From the NCBI RefSeq assembly GCF_001645385.1, contig NZ_LVHI01000023.1, forward strand, positions 539,969 through 603,968: a stretch of 64,000 nt of DNA, read 5' to 3'. This document shows, in pieces, positions 1 to 7,783 of the stretch (the stretch's first letter is position 1; every line of letters begins with the position of its first letter). Made by a program: the position numbers and the translations under genes. The notes under the pieces were generated by a model, which had not been told where the DNA came from, did no database searches, and saw only the letters and a program-made list of their open reading frames with translations. Origin of the DNA: Rhodococcoides kyotonense. GTDB lineage: Bacteria > Actinomycetota > Actinomycetes > Mycobacteriales > Mycobacteriaceae.

Positions 1-2
1 CC

Positions 3-395
3 AACATCTCGATCGAAGATGACGGCACCGTCTACGTCGGTGCAGCGGACGGCCCGTCCGCACAGGCCGCGATCGACAAGATCAACGCCATCGCCAACCC
101 GCAGCTGCCGAAGGTCGGCGAGCGTTTCCTCGGAACCGTCGTCAAGACAACGGCTTTCGGTGCATTCGTCTCGCTCCTGCCCGGACGCGACGGCTTGGTG
201 CACATTTCCAAGCTCGGCGGCGGCAAGCGCATCAACAAGGTCGAGGACGTCGTCAGCGTCGGCTCGAAGCTGCGCGTGGAGATCGCCGACATCGACAACC
301 GCGGCAAGATCAGCCTCGTCCCCGTCGAGGACGAGAACGCTGCTCCTGCAGCGGACGCGCCCGCCGAAGCATCTGCCGAGGCCAGCGCTGAGTAA
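3..395 (+). CDS. pnp: Polyribonucleotide nucleotidyltransferase (PNPase), C-terminal part
   Basis: The gene enters from the left edge of the window and reads in the frame that ends in TAA at 393-395. The visible 130 residues cover the end of the KH domain and a full S1 RNA-binding domain (motifs [13 protein letters not shown] and GLVHISKL), followed by an acidic Ala/Glu-rich tail, as in actinobacterial PNPase (GpsI). The enzyme degrades RNA phosphorolytically from the 3' end and acts in the cytoplasm with RNase E/J. The catalytic RNase PH domains lie outside the window. An M16 peptidase follows on the same strand, the same neighbour as in mycobacteria. Confidence 0.95.
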   Translation, partial: NISIEDDGTVYVGAADGPSAQAAIDKINAIANPQLPKVGERFLGTVVKTTAFGAFVSLLPGRDGLVHISKLGGGKRINKVEDVVSVGSKLRVEIADIDNRGKISLVPVEDENAAPAADAPAEASAEASAE

Positions 396-406
396 GAAGC
401 ACCAGA

Positions 407-443
407 GCCGAACGGTACGTTCCCTCGGGACGTACCGTTCGGC
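407..443 (+). terminator. Perfect 13-bp hairpin after pnp
   Basis: The arms GCCGAACGGTACG (407-419) and CGTACCGTTCGGC (431-443) are perfectly complementary around an 11-nt loop. They lie between the pnp stop and the likely start of the peptidase gene. There is no clean T-tract (only CGTTTCGG follows), as is common for actinobacterial hairpin terminators. It could end or attenuate pnp transcription, or protect the 3' end of the mRNA. Confidence 0.65.
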
Positions 444-468
444 CGTTTCGGATCACATCGAGCAGGGC

Positions 469-1743
469 GTGCAGCGCACCACCCTGCCCGGTGGCCTACG
501 CGTCGTCACCGAATTCGTGCCCGGCGTGCGCTCCGCATCCGTCGGAGTGTGGGTCGGCGTCGGCTCGCGTGACGAACAACCGAGCGTCGCCGGGGCCGCG
601 CACTTCCTGGAGCATCTGCTCTTCAAGTCGACCCCGACACGTACCGCCCTCGACATCGCACAGGTCATGGACGGCGTCGGCGGTGAACTGAATGCGTTCA
701 CCTCCAAGGAGAGCACGTGCTTCTACGCGCACGTGCTCGACGACGACCTTCCTCTCGCGATCGATCTGGTCAGCGACGTGGTCCTGCGAGGGCGTTGTCG
801 CACAGCGGATGTCGACATCGAGCGCCAAGTCGTACTCGAGGAGATCTCGATGCGCGACGACGATCCCGAAGATCTGCTGGGTGATCTGTTCCTCGAGGCC
901 ATGTTCGGCGACCACCCGATCGGACGGCCGGTCATCGGCACCGTCGAGTCGATCGAGGACATGACGCGGGCGCAGATTCGTTCCTTCCACGTACGGCGCT
1001 ACACGCCCGACCGGATGGTCGTGGCGGTCGCGGGCAACGTCGACCACAAGCACGTGGTGTCGTTGGTCAGGCGGGCATTCGCCGGCATGCTGGCCAGGGG
1101 AGTCAAGCCGGCGCCGCGCCGCGAGGGTTCGATTCGATTGCGCAGCAGGCCGGAACTGCGGTTCGAGAAGCGCGACAGCGAGCAGGCGCACCTGTCGCTC
1201 GGTGTCCGTGCCTTCGGCCGTCACGAAGGTCACCGCTGGGCGTTGTCGGTGTTGAACGCCGCTGTGGGAGGCGGGCTTTCGTCTCGGCTCTTCCAGGAGA
1301 TCCGTGAAGAACGCGGACTGGCCTACTCGGTCTACTCGTCGGTGGACACCTTCTCCGACTCGGGCGCGTTCTCGGTGTACGCCGGGTGCCAGCCCGAGAA
1401 TCTCGCGGAAGTCACCACGGTGATCCGCGAGGTGCTCGCCGACGTGGCGGCCGAGGGAATCACCGAGGACGAATGCGCCCGAGCGAAGGGCTCACTACGC
1501 GGCGGACTCGTTCTGGGACTGGAGGATTCGGGCTCCCGGATGAACCGCATCGGCCGCAGCGAACTCAACTACGGCAACCATCGCGACGTGTCGCACACGT
1601 TGGCTCGTATCGACGCGGTCACCGTGGACGAGGTTCGTGACGTCGCCCAGGTGCTGCTGACGCGGCCCTTCGGTGCCGCCGTCGTCGGGCCGTTCAAGAG
1701 TGCTCGTCAGCTACCTGCGTCGGTCAAATCGCTCGTGGGTTGA
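469..1743 (+). CDS. M16 family zinc metallopeptidase (PepR-like)
   Basis: This 424-residue protein belongs to the M16 (pitrilysin/MPP-like) peptidases and matches the Rv2782c/PepR type found next to pnp in mycobacteria. The zinc motif HxxEH is seen as HFLEH near residues 45-49, and the distal Glu ligand lies in the segment VVLEEISM. The second half carries the M16C substrate-binding domain with GGGLSSRLFQEIRE and GLAYSVYS. The reading frame is open through the 3' end of pnp, but GTG at 469 is the only common start codon between the pnp stop and the conserved TTLPGGLRVV block. The hairpin at 407-443 would lie in its leader. The physiological substrate is unknown. Confidence 0.88.
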   Translation: MQRTTLPGGLRVVTEFVPGVRSASVGVWVGVGSRDEQPSVAGAAHFLEHLLFKSTPTRTALDIAQVMDGVGGELNAFTSKESTCFYAHVLDDDLPLAIDLVSDVVLRGRCRTADVDIERQVVLEEISMRDDDPEDLLGDLFLEAMFGDHPIGRPVIGTVESIEDMTRAQIRSFHVRRYTPDRMVVAVAGNVDHKHVVSLVRRAFAGMLARGVKPAPRREGSIRLRSRPELRFEKRDSEQAHLSLGVRAFGRHEGHRWALSVLNAAVGGGLSSRLFQEIREERGLAYSVYSSVDTFSDSGAFSVYAGCQPENLAEVTTVIREVLADVAAEGITEDECARAKGSLRGGLVLGLEDSGSRMNRIGRSELNYGNHRDVSHTLARIDAVTVDEVRDVAQVLLTRPFGAAVVGPFKSARQLPASVKSLVG

Positions 1744-1755
1744 GCCGAGCCGACC

Positions 1756-1796
1756 ATCGACGCGACCGTCGCCTCCACGAGGGCGGTCGCGTCGAT
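1756..1796. terminator. Hairpin between convergent genes (13-bp stem)
   Basis: ATCGACGCGACCG (1756-1768) and CGGTCGCGTCGAT (1784-1796) are perfectly complementary around a 15-nt loop. The element lies in the 73-nt gap between the plus-strand peptidase gene and the minus-strand mannosyltransferase gene. It probably acts as a bidirectional terminator. No T-tract is present. Confidence 0.6.
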
Positions 1797-1816
1797 CGAG
1801 GCCGCTTGAACCGTGG

Positions 1817-2557
1817 TCAGCTCTTCCGGCCGAACAGTAGCTTCCACGGCACCAGCGCCGATTCGAGCTGGACGTACAGGCTCATCTTCGACTCACCGTC
1901 GTTGCGCTCCTCGAACCGGATCGGCGTTTCGGCGATCTTCAGTCCGTGACGGACGGTGCGGTAGTTCATCTCCACCTGGAAGGCGTATCCGTTGCTCTCG
2001 ACGGATGCGACGTCGATGGTGCGGAGCGTCTTCGCGTGCCAGGCCTTGAAGCCTGCGGTCGCGTCCTTGACCTTCAACCGCAGAATGGCGTTGACGTAGA
2101 AGTTCGCCCACGCGGACAGAGCCTTGCGATGCCACGGCCAATCGCTCGCCAGCGCGCCACCGGGGACGTAGCGGGACCCGAGGACGACGGCAGCGTCGGT
2201 TGTCGTCAGCGTGTCGACCATCGTCGGAATGACCTCGGTCGGGTGGGACAGGTCGGCATCCATCTGGACGACGATGTCCGCGCCGTCGTCGAGCGCCCGC
2301 GTCATGCCTGCGACGTAGGCACGGCCCAGGCCGTTCTTCTCGGTGCGATGCAGAACCGTCACCGGAATGGGCCCGGTCTCGGCGAGCTCGTCGGCGATCT
2401 TTCCGGTGCCGTCGGGCGAGTTGTCGTCCACGACCAGAACGTGCAGGTTCTCGAGATCGAGATCCGCGAGCAACCCGACGAGCTTGGGCAGGTTCTCGCG
2501 TTCGTTGTACGTGGGTACGACGACGGTCGTCTTCGGGGCGCCGTTCGGAAAAGTCAC
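1817..2557 (-). CDS. ppm1: Polyprenol-phosphate mannosyltransferase (Ppm1 catalytic domain, GT2)
   Basis: This 246-residue family 2 glycosyltransferase resembles dolichol-phosphate mannosyltransferases and the catalytic half of mycobacterial Ppm1. Visible motifs are VVVPTYNERENLP at the N-terminus, VVDDNSPDGT, the metal-binding QMDADLSH, and VLGSRYVPGG. It is expected to transfer mannose from GDP-mannose to polyprenyl phosphate, making the donor for lipoarabinomannan and protein mannosylation at the membrane. It lacks the N-terminal apolipoprotein acyltransferase domain fused to it in M. tuberculosis, so it is a free-standing form. It starts at GTG 2557. No predicted transmembrane segment is obvious, so it probably associates with the membrane through partners. 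Confidence 0.85.
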   Translation of the reverse strand: MTFPNGAPKTTVVVPTYNERENLPKLVGLLADLDLENLHVLVVDDNSPDGTGKIADELAETGPIPVTVLHRTEKNGLGRAYVAGMTRALDDGADIVVQMDADLSHPTEVIPTMVDTLTTTDAAVVLGSRYVPGGALASDWPWHRKALSAWANFYVNAILRLKVKDATAGFKAWHAKTLRTIDVASVESNGYAFQVEMNYRTVRHGLKIAETPIRFEERNDGESKMSLYVQLESALVPWKLLFGRKS

Positions 2558-2674
2558 GCTCGTATGATCCGTGATCGGGTAGCGAGAACCAAATAACGCA
2601 CGGCGCTACGTCGTCGCGACCGACGTTCTACCAGCTCGTGAGGGCCGACCGGGCGCACGCAGTGTTGCACGTGT

Positions 2675-2700
2675 CACATCGTCGGCCGGCCGCCGATGTG
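2675..2700 (-). terminator. 26-bp inverted repeat below the small membrane protein gene
   Basis: CACATCG (2675-2681) pairs with CGATGTG (2694-2700), and the centre CGGCCGGCCG is self-complementary. Only one pair (T/C) is mismatched. It begins 3 nt past the stop of the 56-residue membrane protein gene on the minus strand, so it may terminate that two-gene unit before ppm1. Confidence 0.5.
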
Positions 2701-2703
2701 GGG

Positions 2704-2874
2704 TCACGGCGCGTGCTGCGACGTCGTGGTCTCGTACGGGGATGGTCCCTCCGGCGGTCCGAGGACCTGACGCACGACGAGCGTCGCCACGGCGGCGAGT
2801 ATCGCGACCGCGACGACCACAGCGACCACGATGAGAAGCCCTCTCGGCCCTCCGAAGAGGTTGTTCGAACTCAT
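2704..2874 (-). CDS. Small single-pass membrane protein, function unknown
   Basis: This is a 56-residue protein starting at an internal ATG (2874), seven nucleotides past the stop of the diguanylate cyclase gene. It begins MSSNNLFGGPRGLL and has one strongly hydrophobic segment of Val/Ala/Ile at about residues 13-34, then a short polar tail ending in Ser/Thr/His. An earlier ATG at 2892 would overlap the upstream gene. Its position directly below the GGDEF gene suggests co-transcription. I do not recognise a family. It could be a membrane partner or an unrelated small protein. Confidence 0.55.
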   Translation of the reverse strand: MSSNNLFGGPRGLLIVVAVVVAVAILAAVATLVVRQVLGPPEGPSPYETTTSQHAP

Positions 2875-2881
2875 GGCACCA

Positions 2882-3994
2882 TCATGAGCCATCGCCGGGT
2901 CGTCCGAGGCATCGGGCCGACTGGCCGTCCACCCCGTCGACGACGACGGAATCGCCCCCGAGACGCTTGGCTTCGTACATCGCGGAATCGGCCTGATGGA
3001 GCAGCTCGGTCAGGTGTGTCGCGGTATCGCGCGCCTGAATCGGACGGTAGTGGACGCCGATGCTCGTCGTGGTCACGCCGGCAGGGTTGCAGTCCGGCAC
3101 CGCGCGACGCAATCGGTCGGCGGCATCGAGCGCTTTCGCCAGAGGGTCGACGACGATCGCGACGAACTCCTCTCCGCCGGTCCGTGCGGTGACCGAGGGC
3201 GGCGGGAAGGCGGTGACGATGGTCTGTGCGGTCCGTCGCAGAACGTCGTCGTCGCCGTAGCGGTGGCCGTGGCGATCGTTGACGGCCTTGAAGTCGTCGA
3301 GGTCGACGACGATTGCTGCGACGCCGACGGTGGCGTCCGTGAAATGGGCGACCGCCGTCTCCAGCCCTCGACGGTTGCGAAGGCCCGTCAGCGGATCGAA
3401 GTGCGCGGCGGCGGCGTCCCGGCGCAGAAACACCAGCAGCGACTGCGTCAGGATGGGCGACGAGACCAGAACGAGAACCAACACGACCAAGTAACCCGTG
3501 TATTGGGCGAAGTACGCATCCGGTTCCGATACAGCACGGACGTACAGGACTGCACAGACGAGCATCGTCCACACTTGATGTCCGACGAACACCTTGGCGC
3601 TGTGAAACGCAGCAATGTAGTTACCGGCGACCCCGAGCAGAGCCGCGCACGGCAGGATGGCCGTCGGACCGTCGAGGAGGATCAGAACACTGGCCACACC
3701 GACATCCGCGTACACCACGAACGCGAGCGACCAGTTGTACGACGGGAACGCACCTCTGATCCACGCGTAGCCGACGAACAGTGTCGTGGCTGCGATGGCG
3801 ATCAAGACCCATCGAGCGTGACCGATGTGCGCCGCGTAGGGGGTCAGCAGGGCGAGTGTGCACGCGAGACCGTACATCCAGCAGTACACGCCGATGAGGT
3901 AGCCCGTGACTCGAATGATCGGGTGGGACAGCGTGTAGTCGACGGTCCACGCGTAATCCGATGGTTCCGACCACCATTGACGCATCGAACCCAT
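2882..3994 (-). CDS. Membrane-bound diguanylate cyclase (GGDEF)
   Basis: The N-terminal 180 or so residues hold about six hydrophobic segments forming a membrane sensor region. The C-terminal GGDEF domain shows FDPLTGLRNRRGLE, the metal and substrate segment VDLDDFKAVNDRHGHRYGDD, and the catalytic signature RTGGEEF. It should make cyclic di-GMP from GTP. The residues before GGEEF (PPPSVTA) lack the RxxD inhibitory site, so product feedback through that site is unlikely. ATG 3994 was chosen: TTG 4000 and ATG 3985 are alternatives, and AGAGG lies about 10 nt upstream of 3994. No EAL/HD-GYP phosphodiesterase or other c-di-GMP protein is seen nearby. Confidence 0.85.
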   Translation of the reverse strand: MGSMRQWWSEPSDYAWTVDYTLSHPIIRVTGYLIGVYCWMYGLACTLALLTPYAAHIGHARWVLIAIAATTLFVGYAWIRGAFPSYNWSLAFVVYADVGVASVLILLDGPTAILPCAALLGVAGNYIAAFHSAKVFVGHQVWTMLVCAVLYVRAVSEPDAYFAQYTGYLVVLVLVLVSSPILTQSLLVFLRRDAAAAHFDPLTGLRNRRGLETAVAHFTDATVGVAAIVVDLDDFKAVNDRHGHRYGDDDVLRRTAQTIVTAFPPPSVTARTGGEEFVAIVVDPLAKALDAADRLRRAVPDCNPAGVTTTSIGVHYRPIQARDTATHLTELLHQADSAMYEAKRLGGDSVVVDGVDGQSARCLGRPGDGS

Positions 3995-4406
3995 CGACAA
4001 AGAACCTCTGTACTCCCCGACCGCGTGTGTTGAGGGGTATTCAATCAGAACTGCGGACCGCGCGGTTCGAAACCGGGGTTCGACGGCCGTCGGACTTTAG
4101 CAACCCGGCGCGTCGACGGTTCTGAATCATGTGCGGCGAATTGGACGCGATCACGTGAGAACAGGCCGTGTGCGGTCAGGGTTTTTCCAAGAATGTAGAA
4201 GCGGTTCGCCCTGCTCGGATCGATTCAGAGGCCGGGCTGCCTGTGCGAGGGGCTTGTGATCCAGTTCTCAACGGACTATGAATATGTCAAGACATACGTA
4301 CAAGGGAACCCCCCGCACGCGAACGATTGGATCGAACAGCACCTCCGGCACACACTCGGAAGCGGCCTCGGTCGGGCGAACGCATGCGAATCAGATTGGA
4401 TCATCG
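3995..4406. promoter_or_regulatory. Intergenic region with promoter and palindrome for the sugar transporter
   Basis: This 412-nt divergent region contains no convincing gene. A good promoter reads toward the transporter: TTGTGA (4254-4259), 17 nt, TATGAA (4277-4282). Just past the -10, at 4283-4296, lies the perfect palindrome TATGTC-AA-GACATA, a likely repressor site at the start of transcription. The predicted leader is about 115 nt. I see no riboswitch or RNA gene in the remainder. Confidence 0.5.
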
Positions 4407-5822
4407 ATGACCCAGAGTGACGGATCGGCCGGTGCAGTTCTGCCACCGGATACAGCAGGCAAGCACAGTCATCGGCTAGGCATCATCGCCGTCATCGCGA
4501 CCTTCGGCGGATTGCTCTTCGGTTACGACACCGGCGTGATCAACGGAGCCCTCGAGCCGCTGAAGGACGACCTCGACCTCACCTCGTTCACCGAGGGCTT
4601 CGTCGTCAGTATCTTGATCTTCGGTGCGGCGATCGGCGCACTCGTCGGCGGCCGCCTGTCCGACAAACACGGACGTCGTCACAACATTCTGCTGCTTGCG
4701 ATCGTGTTCATGGTCGGAACGCTCGGCTGCGTACTGGCGCCGAACTGGGAGACCCTCGCCGTCTTCCGCTTCATCCTCGGCCTTGCAGTCGGTGGCGCAT
4801 CGGCGACAGTGCCCGTCTATCTGTCCGAGATCTCGCCCGTCGAACGCCGCGGTAGCGTGGTCACGCGCAACGAGGTCATGATCGTCAGCGGCCAGTTCGC
4901 TGCCTTCGTCATCAACGCGATCATCTTCAACATCTGGGGCGAACACGAATCGGTCTGGCGCTTCATGCTGCTGGTCGCCGTCGCGCCTGCGATCGTGCTG
5001 TTCATCGGAATGCTCCGCATGCCGGAGAGCCCGCGTTGGCTGGTCCTGCAGGGTCGTGATGCCGAAGCCCTCGAGGTCCTGAAGCAGGTGCGGTCCGAGG
5101 AGCGGGCCGAGGCCGAGATGGCCGAAGTGCATCGCCTCGCCGAGGAGGAGAAGCTGTCCAAGACCGGCGGTGCCACCGATCTGTCGGTCCGCTGGATCCG
5201 TCGTCTGATCTTCATCGGCGTCGGACTCGGTGTCTTTCAACAGTTCACCGGCATCAACTCGGTGATGTACTACGGCACGCAGCTGCTCGGTGATGCAGGG
5301 TTCTCGTCCAGTGCAGCGATCATCGCCAATACCCTCAACGGTCTCTTCAGCGTTCTCGGAATCACTGTCGGTCTCTACCTCATGAACAAGGTCGACCGTC
5401 GCAAGATGCTCATCGGTGGTTTCGCACTGACGACGACGTTCCACCTCCTCGTCGGTCTGTCTGCGCTGTTCCTGCCGGACGGCACCGTCAAGGCGTACTT
5501 CATTCTCGTGTTCGTCGTTCTGTTCGTCTTCTGCATGCAGGGCACGATCGGGCCGCTGGTGTGGCTCATGCTGGCCGAGATCTTCCCGCTCAAGATTCGC
5601 AGCTTCGCCATCGGCGTCTGTGTCTTCGCTCTGTGGATCGCCAATGCTGCTGTCGCACTGCTGTTCCCGCCAGTGGTGGGTGCACTCGGTATTGCTCCCA
5701 CGTTCTTCATCTTCGTCGTACTCGGCATTCTGGCGTTGATCTTCATCGTGACGCAGGTGCCCGAGACACGCGGCCATTCGCTGGAGGAGCTCGAAGAGCG
5801 GTTCCGCAGGGAATACTCGTAA
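4407..5822 (+). CDS. MFS sugar porter (sugar:H+ symporter)
   Basis: This 471-residue, 12-helix transporter belongs to the major facilitator sugar porter family (XylE/GalP/GLUT type). Diagnostic motifs are GRLSDKHGRR in the loop between helices 2 and 3, PESPRWLV before the central loop, QQFTGINSVMYYG in helix 7, DRRKMLIGG, and PETRGHSLEELE at the C-terminus. It should import a monosaccharide or polyol with protons across the cytoplasmic membrane. The exact substrate cannot be told. ATG 4407 was chosen because upstream residues in the longer frame are not typical of the family. A UspA-like gene follows 28 nt downstream and is likely co-transcribed. Confidence 0.9.
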   Translation: MTQSDGSAGAVLPPDTAGKHSHRLGIIAVIATFGGLLFGYDTGVINGALEPLKDDLDLTSFTEGFVVSILIFGAAIGALVGGRLSDKHGRRHNILLLAIVFMVGTLGCVLAPNWETLAVFRFILGLAVGGASATVPVYLSEISPVERRGSVVTRNEVMIVSGQFAAFVINAIIFNIWGEHESVWRFMLLVAVAPAIVLFIGMLRMPESPRWLVLQGRDAEALEVLKQVRSEERAEAEMAEVHRLAEEEKLSKTGGATDLSVRWIRRLIFIGVGLGVFQQFTGINSVMYYGTQLLGDAGFSSSAAIIANTLNGLFSVLGITVGLYLMNKVDRRKMLIGGFALTTTFHLLVGLSALFLPDGTVKAYFILVFVVLFVFCMQGTIGPLVWLMLAEIFPLKIRSFAIGVCVFALWIANAAVALLFPPVVGALGIAPTFFIFVVLGILALIFIVTQVPETRGHSLEELEERFRREYS

Positions 5823-5850
5823 AAGTTCGACGACCGAGAAAGGTAGTGAC

Positions 5851-6207
5851 ATGTCAGTTCTGGTTGCAGTGACCGACAGCCCCGAGGGCATTTACTCTTT
5901 GTCCGCCGCTGCCGACGAGGCGGCTCTGCTGAGCACCGATCTGATCGCGGTGAACCTGACGCTCGGAAAGCTCGACCTGACGGTGTTGCCCGCAGACTGC
6001 AAGGTCACCGTCGTCGAGCGTGTGGGACGTGAAGATCGCGATCCCGTCACAGCCGTCCTGGACGAACTCGACGAGTTTCCCGACGTCAGTCGCATCGTCA
6101 TCGGGATCCGCAAGAGGAGTCGCGTCGGAAAAGCGTTGCTGGGCAGCGTGAGTCAGCGACTGCTGCTGACCTCGCCCGTACCGGTGCTCGCCGTCAAGGC
6201 GCCCTAG
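5851..6207 (+). CDS. Small UspA-family universal stress protein
   Basis: This 118-residue single-domain protein begins MSVLVAVTDSPEG and ends with the UspA ATP-binding signature GIRKRSRVGKALLGSVSQRLL followed by SPVPVLAVK. It is shorter than the usual 140-150 residues because the central region is reduced, but the nucleotide-binding glycines and Ser are retained. A site reading AGAAAGGTAG lies upstream of the ATG. Being paired with a sugar porter, it may sense ATP or energy state for that transporter, but this is inference. Its stop is only 1 nt from the converging nuoN stop. Confidence 0.85.
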   Translation: MSVLVAVTDSPEGIYSLSAAADEAALLSTDLIAVNLTLGKLDLTVLPADCKVTVVERVGREDRDPVTAVLDELDEFPDVSRIVIGIRKRSRVGKALLGSVSQRLLLTSPVPVLAVKAP

Positions 6208-6208
6208 C

Positions 6209-7783
6209 TCATCGCACGAAGACCGCCGCGTTGTCGACGAGGGTCAACAACGGCTGCGGGAAGATGCCGATCGCGACGGTCGTCGCGACGCCGAGACCGA
6301 TCGCGGTAGTCGTCGCGAAACCGGGGGTGACGACGGTGGGAATGCCACCGTCGTCACCCTCTTTCGGTTCCGCGAAGAACATCAGCACGATCACTCGAAC
6401 GTAGAAGACCGCAGCCACGGCACTGCTCAGCACGCCGACGACGACCAGCAGTGCGGCGCCCGATCCCGCTGCCGCCTGAAAGACCGCGAATTTCGCGACG
6501 AAACCGCTCGTGAGTGGAATTCCGGCGAACGACAACAAAATCAGAGCGAACGCTGCGGCAAGCAGAGGGGACCGTCGACCGATGCCTGCCCATCGCGAGA
6601 TGTCGCCGACTTCGCCCGATTCGTCGCGCACCGTCGTGACCACCGCGAACGCAGCGACCGTACCGAAGCCGTACACGAACAGGTAGAACAGCGTCGCCGA
6701 CGAACCCTGTTCGTCCAGCGCCACGATTCCGGTCAGGATGAAACCGGTGTGTGTGATCGACGAGTAGGCAATCATCCGTTTGATGTCCTTCTGCGTCACC
6801 GCGAACAGCGCGCCCACGACCATCGTCGCGATCGCGACCGCCCACAGTGCCGGGCGCCAGTCGTCCTCCAGACTCGGCACCGCGACGTAGAAGACGCGCA
6901 GCAAGGCCCCGAACGCCGCGATCTTGGTTGCCGCAGCCATGAAAGCCGTGATCGGTGTCGGGGCGCCCTGATAGACGTCGGGAATCCACGAATGAAACGG
7001 CACGGCACCGACTTTGAACAACAGGCCGACGCCGACGAGTGCGGTGCCCAGAACTGCGAAGACGTTGCTTCCCGCGTTCAGTGCGAGCGCGTCACCGATG
7101 CCGCCGAGGTCGACCGTGCCCGCGTACCCGTACAGGAAGGCGGCACCGAACAGGAAGAACGCCGACGAGAACGCACCCAGTAGGAAGTACTTCATGGCCG
7201 CCTCCTGGGAGAGCAGGCGGCGCCGACGCGCCAGGCTGCACAACAGGTACAGCGGTAGCGAGAAAACCTCCAGTGCAACGAACATCGTCAACAGATCGTT
7301 CGACGCCGGGAACAGCAACATGCCGCCCAACGCGAACATGGTCAAGGGGAACACCTCGGTCTGCGCGGCGCCTGCCTGTGCGGCCTGTCGTTCGGCGAGA
7401 CTGCCGGGGACCGCGGACGCCTGAGGAGCGAACGCGTCGGCCGGTTTTCGTTCGACCGAGCGTTCGGCGACGAGCAGTACCGACGGCACGGCCACGAGGA
7501 GCAACGTCCCCTGCAGGAACAGCGCGGGCTTGTCGACGGCAACGGAGCCCATCACCGCGATCGTTCCGGCCGCGCCGAAGTCGTGCGTGACGGCGATCGT
7601 CACGACAGCGACCAGAGCGGCGACCGTGCCGCCGAGAGCCAGCGATGCCTGGGTGCGGTAGCGGACCGCGCGAGGTAGGAACGCCTCGACGAGCACTCCG
7701 AGAACCGCCACCCCGAACACGATCAGCATCGGAGCCAGCAGGCTGTATTCGACGCTCGGGGCAGTCAGCAGCTCGTCGTTCAT
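6209..7783 (-). CDS. nuoN: NADH-quinone oxidoreductase subunit N
   Basis: This is the last gene of the nuo operon, encoding a 524-residue antiporter-like proton-pumping subunit of complex I with about 14 transmembrane helices. The conserved helix segment FKVGAVPFHSWIPDVYQGAPTP with its essential Lys and the later KRMIAYSSITHTGF are present. A polar, Ala/Gln-rich insertion near residues 115-135 separates early helices. ATG 7783 follows a good GGAGG. The GTG directly before it (7786) is an alternative, giving a 4-nt overlap with nuoM. Confidence 0.96.
   Translation of the reverse strand: MNDELLTAPSVEYSLLAPMLIVFGVAVLGVLVEAFLPRAVRYRTQASLALGGTVAALVAVVTIAVTHDFGAAGTIAVMGSVAVDKPALFLQGTLLLVAVPSVLLVAERSVERKPADAFAPQASAVPGSLAERQAAQAGAAQTEVFPLTMFALGGMLLFPASNDLLTMFVALEVFSLPLYLLCSLARRRRLLSQEAAMKYFLLGAFSSAFFLFGAAFLYGYAGTVDLGGIGDALALNAGSNVFAVLGTALVGVGLLFKVGAVPFHSWIPDVYQGAPTPITAFMAAATKIAAFGALLRVFYVAVPSLEDDWRPALWAVAIATMVVGALFAVTQKDIKRMIAYSSITHTGFILTGIVALDEQGSSATLFYLFVYGFGTVAAFAVVTTVRDESGEVGDISRWAGIGRRSPLLAAAFALILLSFAGIPLTSGFVAKFAVFQAAAGSGAALLVVVGVLSSAVAAVFYVRVIVLMFFAEPKEGDDGGIPTVVTPGFATTTAIGLGVATTVAIGIFPQPLLTLVDNAAVFVR

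Noticed and set aside
5-395. A continuous plus-strand frame (19-1743) fusing pnp and the M16 peptidase region into one 574-residue protein
   Set aside because: The first 120 residues are an out-of-frame shadow of pnp, rich in Arg and Ser. The real pnp frame stops at 395 and the peptidase begins near 469.
4055-4095. A GGTTCGAAACC stretch resembling a tRNA T-arm
   Set aside because: No acceptor, D- or anticodon stems can be formed around it on either strand.
4476-5891. Long minus-strand open frame (471 codons) across the sugar transporter
   Set aside because: It is the shadow of a clear MFS gene and encodes a His/Asp/Glu-rich composition typical of antisense to GC-rich coding DNA.
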